DNA from: Erodium maritimum
Taxonomy: Eukaryota; Streptophyta; Magnoliopsida; Geraniales; Geraniaceae
Length of the DNA stretch: 64,000 nucleotides
Assembly (NCBI GenBank): GCA_963921825.1
Contig: OY997593.1
Location: 55,164,039-55,228,038 of the forward strand
Reading direction: 5' to 3'
Shown here: positions 23,977 through 38,063 of the stretch, one piece after another
How the letters are laid out: each line of letters starts with the position of its first letter
Numbering within the stretch: the first letter of the stretch is position 1
Notes under the pieces: generated by a model
The model's input: only the letters and a program-made list of their open reading frames with translations
What the model was told of the DNA's origin: nothing
The model's database searches: none
Program-made: the position numbers and the translations under genes

Positions 23977-24957
23977 TGTACATAAAGGACTCAATTTCAT
24001 TCATACATGCATAAGCCTATTCAACAAGCATAGATTACTCTAGGATTGTCGTTATCCATAGTAGTTGTGCATAATTACTCTATAAATTTCGATTTTATTA
24101 TAATATAGATGAGTTGAATAAGGTATGAAATAATGAAGAATAGAGGGAAGAGATGGGTAAATATGGATGAACGGAATGCAATAATCAACCAGGCACAAAA
24201 AGAACAATCATGATTGTGAGATATGTATAAACATCAGGAAAGAGTTGTGAGTTAAATATAGTGCATTGTTATTTGGTCAAACTATTTGTAGTGCATCTAG
24301 TGTTACAAGCCTATGCTTAGATCCTCAAACGTTTGAAACCGCCGGGAAGCATTAAATTGTCATCAATCATCGGACATCAAGTTCACAAATGCTAACCAGA
24401 GAGTTAATCTCATGAACCTTTTACACAACCCTTTATCCCTTTTTGGTATGACAACCTCAGTGATCTCCAAACATTACACTCATCCAACTAGATCCACACT
24501 ATCTCTTGGAGTAAGAGTGCACAATGAGGATTAAACCTAAATCCCACACCCATTGTAATTTAAATTCTCCATGGAGTTATACTTAAGTGTTATACTTGAC
24601 TAGTTTAGCCATGTACATCAAACAACTCGATACATAATAGTACAATAGTTAGCAGCACACCTAATCTAGGACTACGAGAATACACCCACGGAGGTGAAGA
24701 GAGGCTTGCTCAACCCATACGTAATGTCCCTCATGAGGATATGAAACTTTCCCTAGACCGCATGAAGAAAGATCCATTACTGAGGGCTCATTAGGACATC
24801 AGTCCACAACATTGACCCCTCGTCTGTATCTCACAACTCATAAAATGAATTGGAGATGGACAAGCTAAAACACCAAACATGACCCCCACATTCGATAAAT
24901 GGGTGGATAAGTGGGTCTTATTCTCGTTGAAGATCATGTGAATTCCATCACATTGAG
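23977..24957. other. Stretch between two LTR elements, unclassified
   Basis: AT-rich sequence with no long frame. Its style resembles decayed LTR-element noncoding DNA, and 50590-52447 looks similar, but no ends or motifs could be fixed. Confidence 0.3.
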
Positions 24958-26773
24958 GTGGCTATTAGGATTTAGGGATCAAATAAACGATAAACCCTAA
25001 ATCATATATATAAAGCTTTGTTGAATTAAAAGGAATAACAAATAAATAACAGCGGAATTGTTACTTACTTGATGCCGTTGATGATCGATGAACGTTGAAT
25101 CTCCAAGATATGTTCCAATAAAATAGACACTCTCTATTTGGTTATTCTCTCAGATGGGGGTGATGTAGAACAAGAGAATGACGTCTATTTATTGGGGACC
25201 ATAACCACTTACAACCCTAATTAGGTTACCAAGTTTCTTATAATTTGTAATTCGGACCCTCAACAAATAACAAATTATAAAACCGGTATCTACACATTAA
25301 ATTCCATGACCATTTATAATACCCATGATACAATACTTTATTGGTCACTTTAATTTGTATCAAACCTTATGATAACATGTACATTAAATACATATGTGCC
25401 CAAAATAGGATTTTAATCCAACAATCTCCCACTTGGGCATCATATGTCTTTCCTGAAATGTACAACCTTATGAGCTCAAAATTGTTATCACACAATAGGT
25501 ATTCTGTAACAATCTCGTCCATCAACTATACTCATATAGAACTAAAGCAGCAGTCGTCAAATTACTTATGACTAAACCATCAATGATCACGTATACAAAT
25601 ATAGTCAAACGACATAGATCAATCATGGATGTGTAGCATGAAAATAACATGCAATGTGATCCGACATGTCTATTTCCAACTGGCCCTCCTTAAACTTAAG
25701 TGAGGTCAATAACCAAAATAGAATGCATGAACTGAATACTTTATATCTGATCAGAATATATCCAAATACTTTAACTTTAAACATAAAGCAATCAAAATAC
25801 AAACTCCCACTAGACCAAAGTATCCTCAAGTGGTGTAACACCTATACGAGCAATATGCTCGTGAAAGACCTTAGGTGGTAAACCTTTTATGAGCGGATCC
25901 GCTATTCTGGAGTTTGTCCCAATATGCTTTATCAATATTTGTCCATTTTGCATTCTCTCTTTTACAACAAAGAAATTTATGTCTATTTACTTAGACTTTA
26001 ATGAGCTCCTGTTGTCATTAGAATAAAACTGCCGATTTATTGTCACAAGAAACTTTAGTGGTCTTTCAACATTGTCCAAAATGTGCAGCTAGTGACGAAG
26101 TTTTGCAGCCATATTCCATACTTCGATGCCTCATAGCATGCTACAAATTTTGTTGCCATAGTTGAAGAAGCTACAAGTGTTTAATTAACACTTTCCCAAA
26201 ATATAGCTCCTCCAACTAACAAGTAAATACAACCTTATGTAGACCTTATGCTATTTTGGCACCTAGCGAAATCAGAATCTATATACGCAATAACCTCCAA
26301 ACGATCTGATTTCCTGTAAGTGAGCATGTAATGTTTTATCCCTTAAAGATATCTTATAACCCTTTTTGGCTGCTATCCAATGATCTATACCAAGATTCCT
26401 TAGATATCTGCCTAACATCCCAACAATGTACGTCATATCTAGATGAGTACATACTTAAGTATACAATAGACTCCTAGCATCTGATGCATAGGGAATCTAT
26501 TGCATTTCCTGAATCTTAATGTTACTTTAAGGACATTGCGCAAGACTGAATATGCCTCCTTTAGCCACATGGGCGTCACCTGTTTAACCTTCCATGCCAA
26601 GCCTTTTAAACACTTTATCGATGTAGATTTGTTGAGAGACTTAGAAGTCTCTTGGTTTTGTGCAATAGTCCTACATCATTATTGGCAAGTAATATGTCGT
26701 CGACATATAGAACCAGAGACATATACTTACTCCCACTGAACTTATGATACACAAAATCATCAACAATATTGTC

Positions 26774-26965
26774 TCAAAAATAGTTGGAGACAATTACTTT
26801 ATGAAATTTGTGGTACCATTGACGGGAAACTTGTTTGAGTTCATAGATAGATTTCTTTAATTTACAAACCATCTTCTTTGGGTCTCCGGACTCAAAGTTT
26901 TCTGCTTGTACCATATACATTGTTTCTTCAATGTCATCATTGAGAAACGTAGTTTTAACATCCAT
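26774..26965 (-). pseudogene. Copia reverse-transcriptase remnant
   Basis: A 63-residue fragment with MDVKTTFLNDDIEE, YMVQAENF and the stretch from VCKLKKSIYELKQ to RQWYHKF, the classic Copia motifs (MDVKTAFLNG, KLKKSLYGLKQAPRQWY). It belongs to the pol remnant of the element at 24963-30435, which is broken in many places. Confidence 0.9.
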
Positions 26966-29029
26966 CTAATTCACCTCAAGATCACGATGAGCGACAAGTG
27001 CCATAGTTATTCCAAAAGAGTCTTTCCATAAAACCGGAGAGAAAGTCTCTATAAAGTCAATGTCTTCCTTTTGAGTATAGTCTTTAGCTGCAAGACATAC
27101 CTTATACCTTTTCACATTACCATTTGCATTCCTCTTAGTTTTAAGAATCCACTTACAACCAATTGGTTTTGCACCTTTAGTAATGAGACCAGTTCCGAAC
27201 CTTTATTATCTTGCATAAACTTATACTCTTCTTCCATGACATCAATCCATTTTAGAGAGTTATAAAACTTTTCATGGTTTAAGGAAAGTTGATTGAATCA
27301 TCTTCCCTCATACCATCCTTATGATCTTGGAGAAATATGACATAGTCATTTGGAAGCATTTCTCGTCTCTCTTATGGATCTCCTTAGTAGCACATGTCAC
27401 TAAGGTAGTTGAATTTGTCCTTTTGGAACAACTAATTCAACTCGAATGAATAGTTGTTCAACATTGTCTTGTTGAGGTTCTGATTCACTTCTTAGTCAAT
27501 GATAGGTATATTAACCTAAGCATTTATCAAAAGTGATGGTAGGAATTGAGTTTGATGTCAATTCCTCCTTAAAGACAATGTGTCTAACCTTATTTCTCCC
27601 CTCAAATTCAACATCCTCAATAAATTACTGTAGTTCCTGCCTTAAAAAAAATCCTTTATGGGAAAAAATATCCAGGTTTGTTTCAAAAGAAACAACTATT
27701 TTCAGTCAGTTGCTGATTCTTTTGTACTGGATCTTTAGTAGCTTGAAACCGAACCTTATGAGCATGAAACTCGTATTTCCTTTTCTTGCCCTTATCTTTA
27801 GAGGTACTAGCCAAATGAGCACTTTCAGACTTATCGTACTTCAATCTTTCTTCCTTTTACACTCTATGAGAAATGAGCTTATTTAAAGTCCAGTTCTCCC
27901 TTTTTGATAGTTGTAACCAATTTCAGATTAGTTCAACTATCCAAGAAGAGATAACATCACCATAAGAACGAACAACTCATAAGAGTTCTCAATCTTTGGT
28001 GCCTTAAGTCTGGAAGCAATATGGAATATTTCCATAATGTACTCCATTAAATTTCCATGAACCTTATACTTTATTCACATCAAATACGTCAGAAGTGATG
28101 TCATTTAAACCTTAGCGTTTTATAAAAAAAACGTAATTTGACTTCGTCAAGGAAATATTTATCCTTAGTCATCCTTTCGGATTCTGTCCCTCTAAAAGCT
28201 TCTGAAATAGTGTGATTCATCACCATAAGACTCGTGCATTTTAACCGACCTCACCTCTCAAAATACCTTTTCTCATCAAATGAGCTTTCTACAATGAGAG
28301 GTGAAGTTTGTTCATCCCTTAATGCAAGGTCAATATCCATGAAATCAAACACTATATCTGAATGTCCTTTTCGAGTCCTTATGTATATAATTGATGTTAG
28401 CAAATATTGATGCAACAAAATAATTAACAAAACAGGCACACAAGCTCACTTCAAAATCCTGAGTAAACAATATATTAAAAAAATAGTGGTGATTCCCATC
28501 TCAAGATACCAAGCGCTACATTAATATCTAGCATTTGGGCATATCAACATTAACAGCAAGCAGTACTCTTGGTGCAGTAATCAAACATTGACGATAAAAA
28601 TATGTCAAACAAACACCTATCTTTGGACCGGTGTATTGCTCACATAAAAAATTGCTCATATAGAGCACCTTATAATCGTCACATATTTATCACCGCAGTT
28701 GTCAAATGAAATCCGGCCAAATATTAACTCGCCTTTGGGTCCGTTAAAAAACGCATGAATAACAAAGACAAAAACATCTTGATATTTTAAATAAATTTAT
28801 TTACACAAAAGATGTCACTTTGGCGACATTATGCTTCAACCAATTTACAAAATATCAGACATCACCAAAATATGAATTAAATTGTTTTAAATCCAAATTT
28901 GCATAATTATAATTATGTAAGGAAGCCTAACTGTCACACATGAAGCAAATCAACATACATAAAAAAATAGCATGTATTAAACAATGATTCATGCATGTAC
29001 GAAAGCTTTTTCATCATTTGGATTTATCG

Positions 29030-29095
29030 TAATATTGATCATATCAATATTACGATTATATCAATATTACGATCATATCAATATTACGATTATTG
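29030..29095. repeat. Short tandem repeat, about 17-bp unit, inside the Copia element
   Basis: Four near-perfect copies of ATATCAATATTACGAT with alternating last bases. Confidence 0.85.
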
Positions 29096-31336
29096 ATAAA
29101 GCCGCGAACATTGATCCCACATCCGGATCATACGATTATATACAAAAAAGAAAGCATACACAAGATATGTATATATACAAAAAACATACTTGTGCCAATT
29201 AGCCACTCTCCATAACAGTATAATCGGAAGAAAAAAAAACATAAACATATGCCATGTATTTATACATATGTCAAGACAATATATAGCAATAGTTCATATA
29301 TCAAAAAGCCTAATTGCCGTACAAGGAACAATAGAATATACATGACATTAAACATGTATTTTCCATATCCATAAAAGTATATCAGCTTCATAATTAAAAC
29401 CAATATACTATTAACAAATCATTTATATATATTATTGTATCAAATATATAGAATCCTTGTTATTTCTGTAAAATAACCCACAAAACAATACAGTGCAAAC
29501 AATCAATGACTCCAAATTGTGTGCAGAACTTTATTACATGTTTGAAGTATCTTATCACCACATGAAACATGTATATCAATCAATATTAAACAAAACTTTT
29601 ACTAAAAGTCATACCTTCAAAAGCCAAGTTGAAAGTTCATGACAAGTTGACGTCATTCTCGTCAATTATATTGATTTAAATCAAAGAAATCCATTGATAA
29701 TATATCCAAGAGCACCGATTTTAATTTTGCTTGATATGACATACATATGTGTATATAATACCACAGTAAGCAACACAAAGAAAAATTGTCAAAAGCAGTG
29801 TGGCGTACCAGAAAAAAATACAGGTTGTGGTGTAATCACAAAAACCCCATAACATCGCAGAACAATTTTTGGACACAGTAATCATGCAATAAATCGGAGA
29901 AACATATTACATGAATCAAAGCATCGAATTCACAATTAACCCAACAGAGACGGCTCTGATACCACTTGTTAGGATTTAGGGATCAAATAAACGATAAACC
30001 CTAAATCATATATATAAAGCTTTGTTGAATTAAAAGGAATAACAAATAAATAACAGCGGAATTGTTACTTACTTGATGCCGTTGATGATCGATGAACGTT
30101 GAATCTCCAAGATATGGTTTGATCTTCCAATAAAATAGACACTCTCTATTTGGTTATTCTCTCAGATGGGGGTGATGTAGAACAAGAGAATGACGTCTAT
30201 TTATTGGGGACTATAACCACTTACAACCCTAATTAGGTTACCAAGTTTCTTATAATTTGTAATTCGGCCCCTCAACAAATAACAAATTATAAAACCGGTA
30301 TCTACACATTAAATTCCATGACCATTTATAATACCCATGATACAATACTTTATTGGTCACTTTAATTTGTATCAAACCTTATGATAACATGTACATTAAA
30401 TACATATGTGCCCAAAATAGGATTTTAATCCAACAGTGGCTAGACCATATGAATCTGATCACATGAATAAGCAAAAAAACTCGTGAGATTGAGACTGTCA
30501 TGCATTTCTCGACCAAAGTGTGGAATCCAAAGAGCTGATGAAAATCCTACGTTCTTTCCCTTTTTGTATTGAATTAACTAAGAATTAATTAATGGGTTAT
30601 TAGTTTACAACATAAAACACATTATCAAATTACTAATAGTCATTATTATTTTAAGGGAAATTTTCACTTTAATACCCTGCCAAACATTTAATTTCACTTT
30701 GATACCCTAGCATAAATTTTTTGCACTTTCATACCTAAACCAAACATTTAATTTAATTTTGGTACCCAACCGTTAACTTTCGGTTCGTTTGGATAGAAAA
30801 AGTCAAAAGACCATAATACCCCTAACTATTACTCAAATTTTCAAACTCATGCCATTGGTTCAGAACCAGAAAATAAGTGAAATAACAATAATACCCTTCA
30901 TTGTGAGGGTGTTAAAATGAAAATTTCACTATTTTTAAAATAAAATCAGTTTTTTTTTTAAATTTAGTTTGTTTTATAAAAAAATATTTTTATTTTTCGA
31001 AAATTCAGTTTATTTTTTATAAATTCATTTTTTATTTATGAAAATTATTATTATTTTCAAAAATTCTGTTTTTATTTTTATAAATTCAGTTTTTTTTTAT
31101 ATAAATTTAATTATTATTTTTTAAAATTATTTTTATTTTCTAAAATTCAGTTTTATTTATAAACTTAGTTTTTTTTTCAAAAAATCTGTTTTTATTTTTA
31201 TAAATTCAGTTTTTATTTATAAAAATTATTTTTATTTTCAAAAATTCTGATTTTAATTTTAAAAATACATAAAAATAAGATTTTATTTTTAAAAATATGT
31301 AAAATCAGTTTTTTATTTTAAATTTAATTACTATTG

Positions 31337-31338
<2 letters not shown>

Positions 31339-31381
<43 letters not shown>
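31339..31381. repeat. (TA)n microsatellite
   Basis: About 21 TA units at the inner edge of the left arm of the long-TIR element. Confidence 0.95.
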
Positions 31382-31382
<1 letters not shown>

Positions 31383-31384
31383 CA

Positions 31385-31848
31385 TTTTTCTACCCCTCTC
31401 TCTTTCGTCTCTCTCCTCCTATTGCCCTAACCTCTAATGAACATCCTATTCCCCATTCACATCTCGCCTCCATTCGATCAAAACCAACCAAATCCTTATT
31501 AAAAAAACGACCAAATCCAGAGTTCTCCCAGTCGACATTTGAGCCCACTGTCGAACCCCGATTGCTCTACAGGGGATGGGTACTCTGTGCATGTGGTGGG
31601 GAAGGGGAGACCGAGTCGACTCGGATGAGTTACGGGTCAGTGGTGAGTTTTGACATCACCGAGCTCAACCCGGAGAACTTGCTATCCGGGTTCATGAACC
31701 ACGTCCCGATGAGCCTCCGGCGCTGAGCAGCACCCCAACCCACAACCTAGAATCGATTATGTTTGCTATGTTTCAGATTTATTCTTCTTTTTATTTGATT
31801 TGGAGCAAACCAACGATGAGGCAGATGATGACCCACCTGGAGCAGGTG
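31385..31848 (+). pseudogene. Gene-like core of TIR element 1 (right part at 39404-39600)
   Basis: Between the TIR arms and outside the nested LTR is GC-richer DNA with a frame containing SFDITELNPENLLSGFM (about 31640-31705, stop at 31724-31726). Further on, GAG CAA ACC runs into an acidic stretch (DEADDDPPGAG) up to the insertion point. After the LTR block, removing one TSD copy, the frame continues EEEEACGGEVHEDDIKDLIG and stops at 39482-39484. Coding sense continuing across the junction shows that this was one sequence before insertion. I do not recognise the protein. It may be a captured host-gene fragment (Pack-MULE) or element-encoded. Confidence 0.4.
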
Positions 31849-32160
31849 TGCCACGCCCCCAAATTCAGTAAAACCGAACCCGGAACGCGAACGTTTAATT
31901 TAATAAAACCTTTTCAAACCCTTTGAATAAATCGCTTTAGAACCATCAATTGGTTTAACAAGTAATAATTTACAACTCAAAGTACGTCCCAACAAGCGGA
32001 CAAAATACAAAGTATACGTCGCTAGACTCAAAAGTAAACCCGAACTCCCGCTCCTAGCTCTCAAGCTTCGGAAGCTCACCTAGTCCATCCCGCGACCAGT
32101 ACCTGTAGGAAAAGCAGCTAGGGGTGAGCGTTCGCTCACCACCACGGATAACAGACTGAC

Positions 32161-33847
32161 TGTTAGTCTTAGTGCCCGTAGTTCAATCCTAAATGTCCAA
32201 ATGTACATATCATCGTTAGCAATAAAATTAAAGCGGCTTTATATTACTTATGTGTTGGAGTAATATATCGACGTGTGCTCTGATCTATGCCCACCATGCG
32301 AATAGAACCATAGATCGAGATAGATCACACTCGATGGGTCCCTAGTCAACAAAGCTTCACTAGAAGCGACTAGTATGAAAGATGGCTCTTTATGGCTTAC
32401 GTTCTGTTAGTCATTGGAATGGGATTCCAGAGTCTGATCATAGATATCATGTGGGACATGATATTGGACGACCCGCCCTGAATATGTGCCATAGATTAAG
32501 TCATGAATATATTCAGTGTTGTAGCTTGTCATGTATCCTTAGACCAAGGAGTCTTTGTGATCGCTATGTAGTCAACAACTGAGTTTGACCTGAGCCTAAC
32601 GTTGTCCGTAACAGGGCTTCCATAACGGCTAGGATTGGCTTGGGGACGGGCTACATGAGTGACACGAAAGACGGCTAAGGGATTTATCCATCATACTAAG
32701 GTATGGGAAAGATATCGGTTCTCGGCCGCTTGATCGAGAGTGACTGGAAGAATAGCATGGCCATGCACATGATATTGGGTATCATATCTTCAGTCATCTC
32801 ACATATCAAGGAACGGTGATTGAGAATAATAAGGATGACAGCTCTATGCCTTATCTCAATCAGGATATCGGAGATAAAAGGATAATGACAGGGACGACGG
32901 AAAGGTTAGAATCGACAGGGTCGATTCGCTATACAGTGTCAGGCAATACTAAAGTCTCGTTAGTTGCCACTTAAATAGGATCAAGTAAAATGGGATTTTA
33001 CGTTGATCTATTGACATGCATAACCTAAGGGTCACACCGGAGGATGAAACTCATTGACACATTTATGGAGAATGACCAAAAGGGAGTTGTCTCGGGATAT
33101 GACCAAAACTGGGTTTTGGGTCATGTGCCCGTAAGTGAATAGGACTTTACGGATCGAGACAAGGCTTGGAGTCTTGGGATTGATCGCGTCGGATAATGTT
33201 AGACATTTCCGGTATGGAAGGCTTGGAGGCGATGAGCGAATCACGGGACCTCGTTGGAAATGGCCACGGGCCATGTTCCAAGAGGCCCATGAAAGGCCCA
33301 TGCAACCAAGGCCCATGGAACTAATTAATCAAGTCTTGATTAATTAGTACTAAGTAAGCAAGACAAGGATTAAGGTGTTGGTGATTCACCACCTAACCCA
33401 ATCTTGTCTTACCATACCTTGTCCTATTTACACCTTACTTGACACCATACTTGTCTCATGCCTTTAGTTGGACAAGTATGAGTTTTGTTATGTTTAAGTC
33501 ATCTTTTTTCAACATAACAAACACCAAGACAAGAATAGGAAACACATTTTCTCTCCCTCTTTCATGGCCATTTCGGGTTTGGCTAGTTTCCACATCCATT
33601 TTTGTGTTCTTGAGTCCTCAAAGAGAAGAACTACGTGGCTTTGATTCCCATGTGGATACGTAGGCGTCTTGGAGACTCAAGCCAATCATTCGTTAACCGG
33701 TGTTCTTGTTTTGGTAAGAAATAGTGCTGAATTTTTCTCTTGTGAATCCATTCTTTGTTAGTTGTTTCATGGTTTAATCGTCTCTTGGTTTTCATTGATT
33801 TTCCGCTGCGAGTTGGTTCATCTCCAACCCTACCTCGAGACCCAACA
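32161..33847 (+). mobile_element. Solo LTR G, probably Copia, nested in LTR C
   Basis: A 1687-bp unit with TGTTAG...CCAACA ends and the 5-bp duplication CTGAC (32156-32160 and 33848-33852). It interrupts LTR C between CAGACTGAC and TACGGCATA, which adjoin in the intact relative. No coding sequence. The end style (CCGCTGCG shortly before CAACA) suggests a Copia LTR in plus orientation; superfamily is inferred. Confidence 0.8.
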
Positions 33848-33852
33848 CTGAC

Positions 33853-35219
33853 TACGGCATACTTAGCAGACAATGCAGGTAACACCAACAACAACCGAAC
33901 ATCGGGGACTACTATCCCCAGACTCGAGTAACCCGACTGACACACAAACCGTTACTTTCCTCCACCGACTCAACACTCGGACTCGTAATGTAGACCTGAC
34001 ACAACGATCACGACCTCTTCTAAGGACACAAAAGGCAACCACGCAACACCCAAGATCACAAAGGATCGCACTCCAGTCAGCTGCTCAGTGCCGGTTGCTA
34101 ACCGGCTGGGCTCGAGCCTGCCCCACACACTTTACCGATCCCTATCAGGATCCAGGCGGTCGACCTGTTGGCGATATACCGAGCTACTTTTCCGATAGCT
34201 AGTCGGAAGGGGAGCAACCCTCCATCGCCTAAGAATGCTCAACCTGCCGATCCCTGTCAGGCCAGGCTAGCCAAAGAACGCTCGACTTGCCGATCCCTGT
34301 CAGGCAAGCCAACCAACCTCCACGCACTTCCCGACACAAATTCGGGTCACTAACCTCAGGCAATCACAATCACAAGCAAAGTTCAACAAACAGTAACAAG
34401 ACTGGTTCAACACTCCACAGGCACTCATGGCCACCCAAGACACCAACGGTAAGACACGGATTCAACAACCCCACGGGAACTCATGGCCACCTAAGACACA
34501 CCGACAGTAACTCACGGGCTCAACAAAACCCCACGGGCACTCACGGCCTCCTAAGACACACCAACAGTAACTCACGGGCTCAACAACCCCACGTGCACTC
34601 ATGGCCACCCAAGACACACCGACAGTAACTCACGGGCTCAACAACCCCACGGGCACTCACGGCCTCCCAAGACACACCAACAGTAAAGACTCGGGCTCAA
34701 CAACCCCACGTGCACTCACGGACACCCAAAACACCAACGGTAAAACACGGGCTCAACAACCCCACGGGCACTCATGGCCACCCAAGACACCAACAGTAAA
34801 GACACGGGCTCTCATGGCCACTCAAGACACCAACAGTAAAGGCACGGGCTCTCATGGCCACCCAAGACACAGCAGTAAAATACGGGCTCTCATGGCCACC
34901 CAAGACACGAATATTAAAGTACAGGCTCTCATGGCCACCCAAGACACAAACTAAACAATCAACCTCCGGGTATGGTCATATGCCTCCAGTAATTCTAATA
35001 TCGATAAGTTCACTGCTCCTACGACACTATTAAGTGTCATATGCAATTCTACTGTTAACTTTCCCTAATCAGGGCCGAGATCCGGCTACTTTTCCCTACC
35101 TCGTATGCTTTCTCCAAAAGGGCACTATCAAGATCCGGCGTGATCTCGATCACTCGCCTAGCTTTCCATTTCCTCTGTCTGCGGCACGATCTAATAAGAA
35201 CACAACTTTTTTTAAATAC
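33853..35219 (-). repeat. Middle part of LTR C, with a minisatellite at 34408-34965
   Basis: Reverse of the LTR middle: a long array of CACGGGCTCTCATGGCCACC-type units (about 12, periods about 40-60 bp). Frames that stay open here (34287-34954) reflect repeat composition, not genes. Confidence 0.8.
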
Positions 35220-38063
35220 TGTAAAGACCGGGAACTTTGTTAGTTCACTTTATTGTTGGAACGTGGGGGGTTGGAGAACGATTTGAAAATTAAATCGAAT
35301 TTTGGATCAAGTTCAAAAAAAAAAGGAAAAAAAAAAGAGTTAGAGTTGGACCAAAGTCAGACCCAGCCCTTTTGGGCCGAGCCAACAATGGCCCAACTCG
35401 CGAGCTTACGGCCCACGAAGTCGGCCCAACCTTTTGGACAAACCCTAGAATCTGACGCTCGCTATTCCTTTTTGACGCGCACGCCTATCGAGGCCTCTTC
35501 AACTTCCTTCCTTCGCTCTCCTCTTCGCCGAATCTCGCCGGGACTGTAAATCACCGCCGGAGCTCGCCCCTTTCCAAATCTCTACCTTCCCTTCCTCCTT
35601 CAGCCACCACGATCTCGTTATCGTACCAGAAACCCCCCGAATCCCTTCCTCCTTCGGCTTCTCCCTCGATTCGCACGAACCGGCCCCGCTGTGCCTGTTC
35701 CAGACGACAACGTCAACGGTGAGCGTTCCCGTTGGCTCGTTCTTCTTTCCCTCCTCTCCTTTTCTGAGTTTCGAGCAAGAGCCAGCTCGATTGGGGTCGA
35801 GCTTGGTCGGGGGAGGTCGTCGGAGCTCCTCGCTTCAGATCTGAAAATCCCTCGCCGGCGATGCTCTCTCAGGCCAGATCTGAAAAGAAACCGTACCGGA
35901 CCTCACGTCTGCGACGTCCCCTCGTCGTCCCGAGCATCCTGATGTCTTCCCCGCCATCTAGAACCTCCCAGCTTCGTCGCCGCCGTCCGTGGTCGTGTTT
36001 GAGACCGGAACCCTCGCCGGCGCCGCCTCGGATTAGTCAGACTCGAACCAGGTTAGTGGGCCCGATTATGGGGCCCAGAAGTGGGCCTTGGGGCCTGGAC
36101 AAGATCTTTGGACTGGATTCAAACTGGGCCTCGGCCTGGATCTGGTCGGGCTTGGGTCCGGGTCCTGTACCGGATCTGGATCCGGGTCTGGACCGGGTTC
36201 GGGTCGGGCTCAGGGCAGGTCCGGGTTCAAGGTTCTGGGCCGGGTCTGGACCAGGTTCGAACTCGGATCCGGGTCGGACTCGGACCGGGCCGGGTTAGGA
36301 CAGATTTAAATAATTAATTAATTTAATTAATGAACAACTTTGACTTAAAATGGATTATTTTAAGGACGTTTTGGACCTTTCGAGATTCTCGGTTATGCCG
36401 GAACTGAGTAAACCTTTTCGCCTGTTAAACCCAGGCTTGGACTTCGCCCTAGGAGACGGTGTTGGCCCGGTCGTCAGCACCTAGGAGACGCTGATGTGGC
36501 TTCGCCTTGAGGTAGGGAAAGTATCGAACCCCTCCTTAATTGTGGACGAATAACTAGTATGCATGACTAGGGTTATTAATAACCGGAACGAACTAGTATG
36601 CATGACTAGGGTTGTAAAAATACCGGAACGTCTTAGTGACACATAGGTAAGACTGTTATATTATTAGTCTAATTGGTCGAGTCTTGATAATACTGGGAAA
36701 GAACATGTTTTGATTTCCGTTTGACTTGCTTGTACTTTCTGGGAAATTGCTGTGCTGATAGACGGGCCATGTCTAGGTCCTAGAGTTGCGTACTGTATGT
36801 TTATTCGCTGTGTGGGAGTCTAATTAGCGTCATAATCGCTGTGTGAGAATCTAAATAATATTATAACCGTTGTGTAAATGTCTAAATAGAATTATCACCG
36901 ATGTTGCATGATGTGGTTGTGTGGGCAAGTGTGCCATGTGTGACTATGTGAACCCTTGTTTGTGAAATGACCGGGTGAGTGATAGACCGGGTGTATGCTA
37001 AGATGGTTCGGCTGGTATACCGAGACCATCAGTGAGTGTGCTGTGTGTGAAACCCTGTGTGTGTTTAAGAGACGGCGTAGCCGGATGGATAATCATATCG
37101 AGACCAAGGATGGCGTGTTCAGATGACTCATAATCCGGGATGGGATTGATCGAGGAGTGTGCCGGTTTTATATTTACGTTGAGTAGAGCCCTTCATCTGT
37201 GTGAGGAGGAAGATATCATGACTGATGCTGTGTGTTCCGGTGCGATATAAGCGGCTGTGTGCAAATCGATGGAGTTCCAGTTCGGTACATATGAGAGTAG
37301 CGCCCTTCATCTGTGTGAGGAGGAAGATATCGAGACTGACGCTGTGTGTTCCGGTGCGATATAAGCGGCTGTGTGCAAATCGATGGAGTTCCAGTTCGGT
37401 ACATATGAGAGTAGCGCCCTTCATCTGTGTGAGGAGGAACATATCGTGACTGACGCTGTGTGTTCCGGTGCGATATAATCGGCTGTGTGCAAATCGATGG
37501 AGTTGACTCCCGCAATTTACGACATCTGTGTGCGTTTCGTCCGGACCCTTCCCCGTTGTTTGATGTGTGCCGTCCTATGGACTCTATGTGTGTTTTGCTG
37601 TGTGCCTTTCTCTCTGGTTTGTCTGTGTGTATTACAAGGAGTTTTATACTGTGTGGTTGGGTTGGTAAGGGTTTTTCCTAGAGACAACTTGTTGGATCTT
37701 CTTCCTAGTTTACCCTAATTACCGATTTACCGTGAGGTTAAAAGGTGTGTTTTGGAGTCCTTTTACTTTTCCTACTGAGCGTAAGCTCATCCCTCCTGTC
37801 GTTGTGGTGTTTCAGGTGTTGCGCGGGAGCAGTACTAGCCGGACTCTCGGAGCTTGGGAGCTGCTGAGGGTTTAGCTAGGTTTAGAGACGTACATCTTTT
37901 TGGTTTATGATTGGACTTTGTATTTTACTAATTGAGCTGTGACTCTTCACTTTCGGAAGTTTATGTTCATTTTGGAACTTTATTTATCTTTATTTCTCTT
38001 GTTTTACTGTAAATCTTTAGTCGCGTCTCGAATTCGGTCAAAGACCGGATTTGGGGCGTGACA
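35220..38063 (+). mobile_element. Solo LTR D, long-LTR Ty3 group, nested in LTR C
   Basis: A 2844-bp unit beginning TGTAAAGACCGGG and ending GGGGCGTGACA, with the 5-bp duplication AATAC (35215-35219 and 38064-38068). No primer site follows the right end, so it is solo. It has a purine-rich start, a GC-rich leader-like stretch (35450-36300, with many GGNCCGGG words that keep frames open), three 114-bp tandem units (37188-37515) and the hairpin TGAGC-GTAA-GCTCA at 37775-37788. Confidence 0.88.
37188..37515 (+). repeat. Three tandem 114-bp units in LTR D
   Basis: Units start at 37188, 37302 and 37416 with GCCCTTCATCTGTGTGAGGA and share CTGTGTGTTCCGGTGCGATA. Overlapping frames on the minus strand (37128-37515) are by-products of the repeat. 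Confidence 0.9.

Larger units (their letters stand above)
24963..30435 (-). mobile_element. Copia LTR element, minus strand, near-identical LTRs, decayed interior
   Basis: A 5473-bp element flanked by the 5-bp duplication GTGGC (24958-24962 and 30436-30440). LTRs are 24963-25423 (461 bp) and 29967-30435 (469 bp), differing at only a few positions plus one short indel, so insertion is young. The primer-binding site (TGGTATCAGAGC, minus strand) is at 29953-29964 and a polypurine tract (AAGTGGGAGAT) adjoins the left LTR. Pol remnants lie at about 25900-28200, with recognisable Copia reverse transcriptase at 26774-26965. The interior is broken in many places; the stretch 28440-29950 shows no coding sequence. 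Confidence 0.9.

Noticed and set aside
34287-34954. Long overlapping frames rich in HGHPRHTNS-type repeats; could suggest a repeat protein or a CRISPR-like array
   Set aside because: They are the antisense of an LTR minisatellite with variable periods and no unique spacers, in a plant genome.
35691-36317. Frames of up to 145 codons rich in Gly/Pro/Ser
   Set aside because: They fall in the GC-rich repetitive leader of solo LTR D; composition keeps all frames open.
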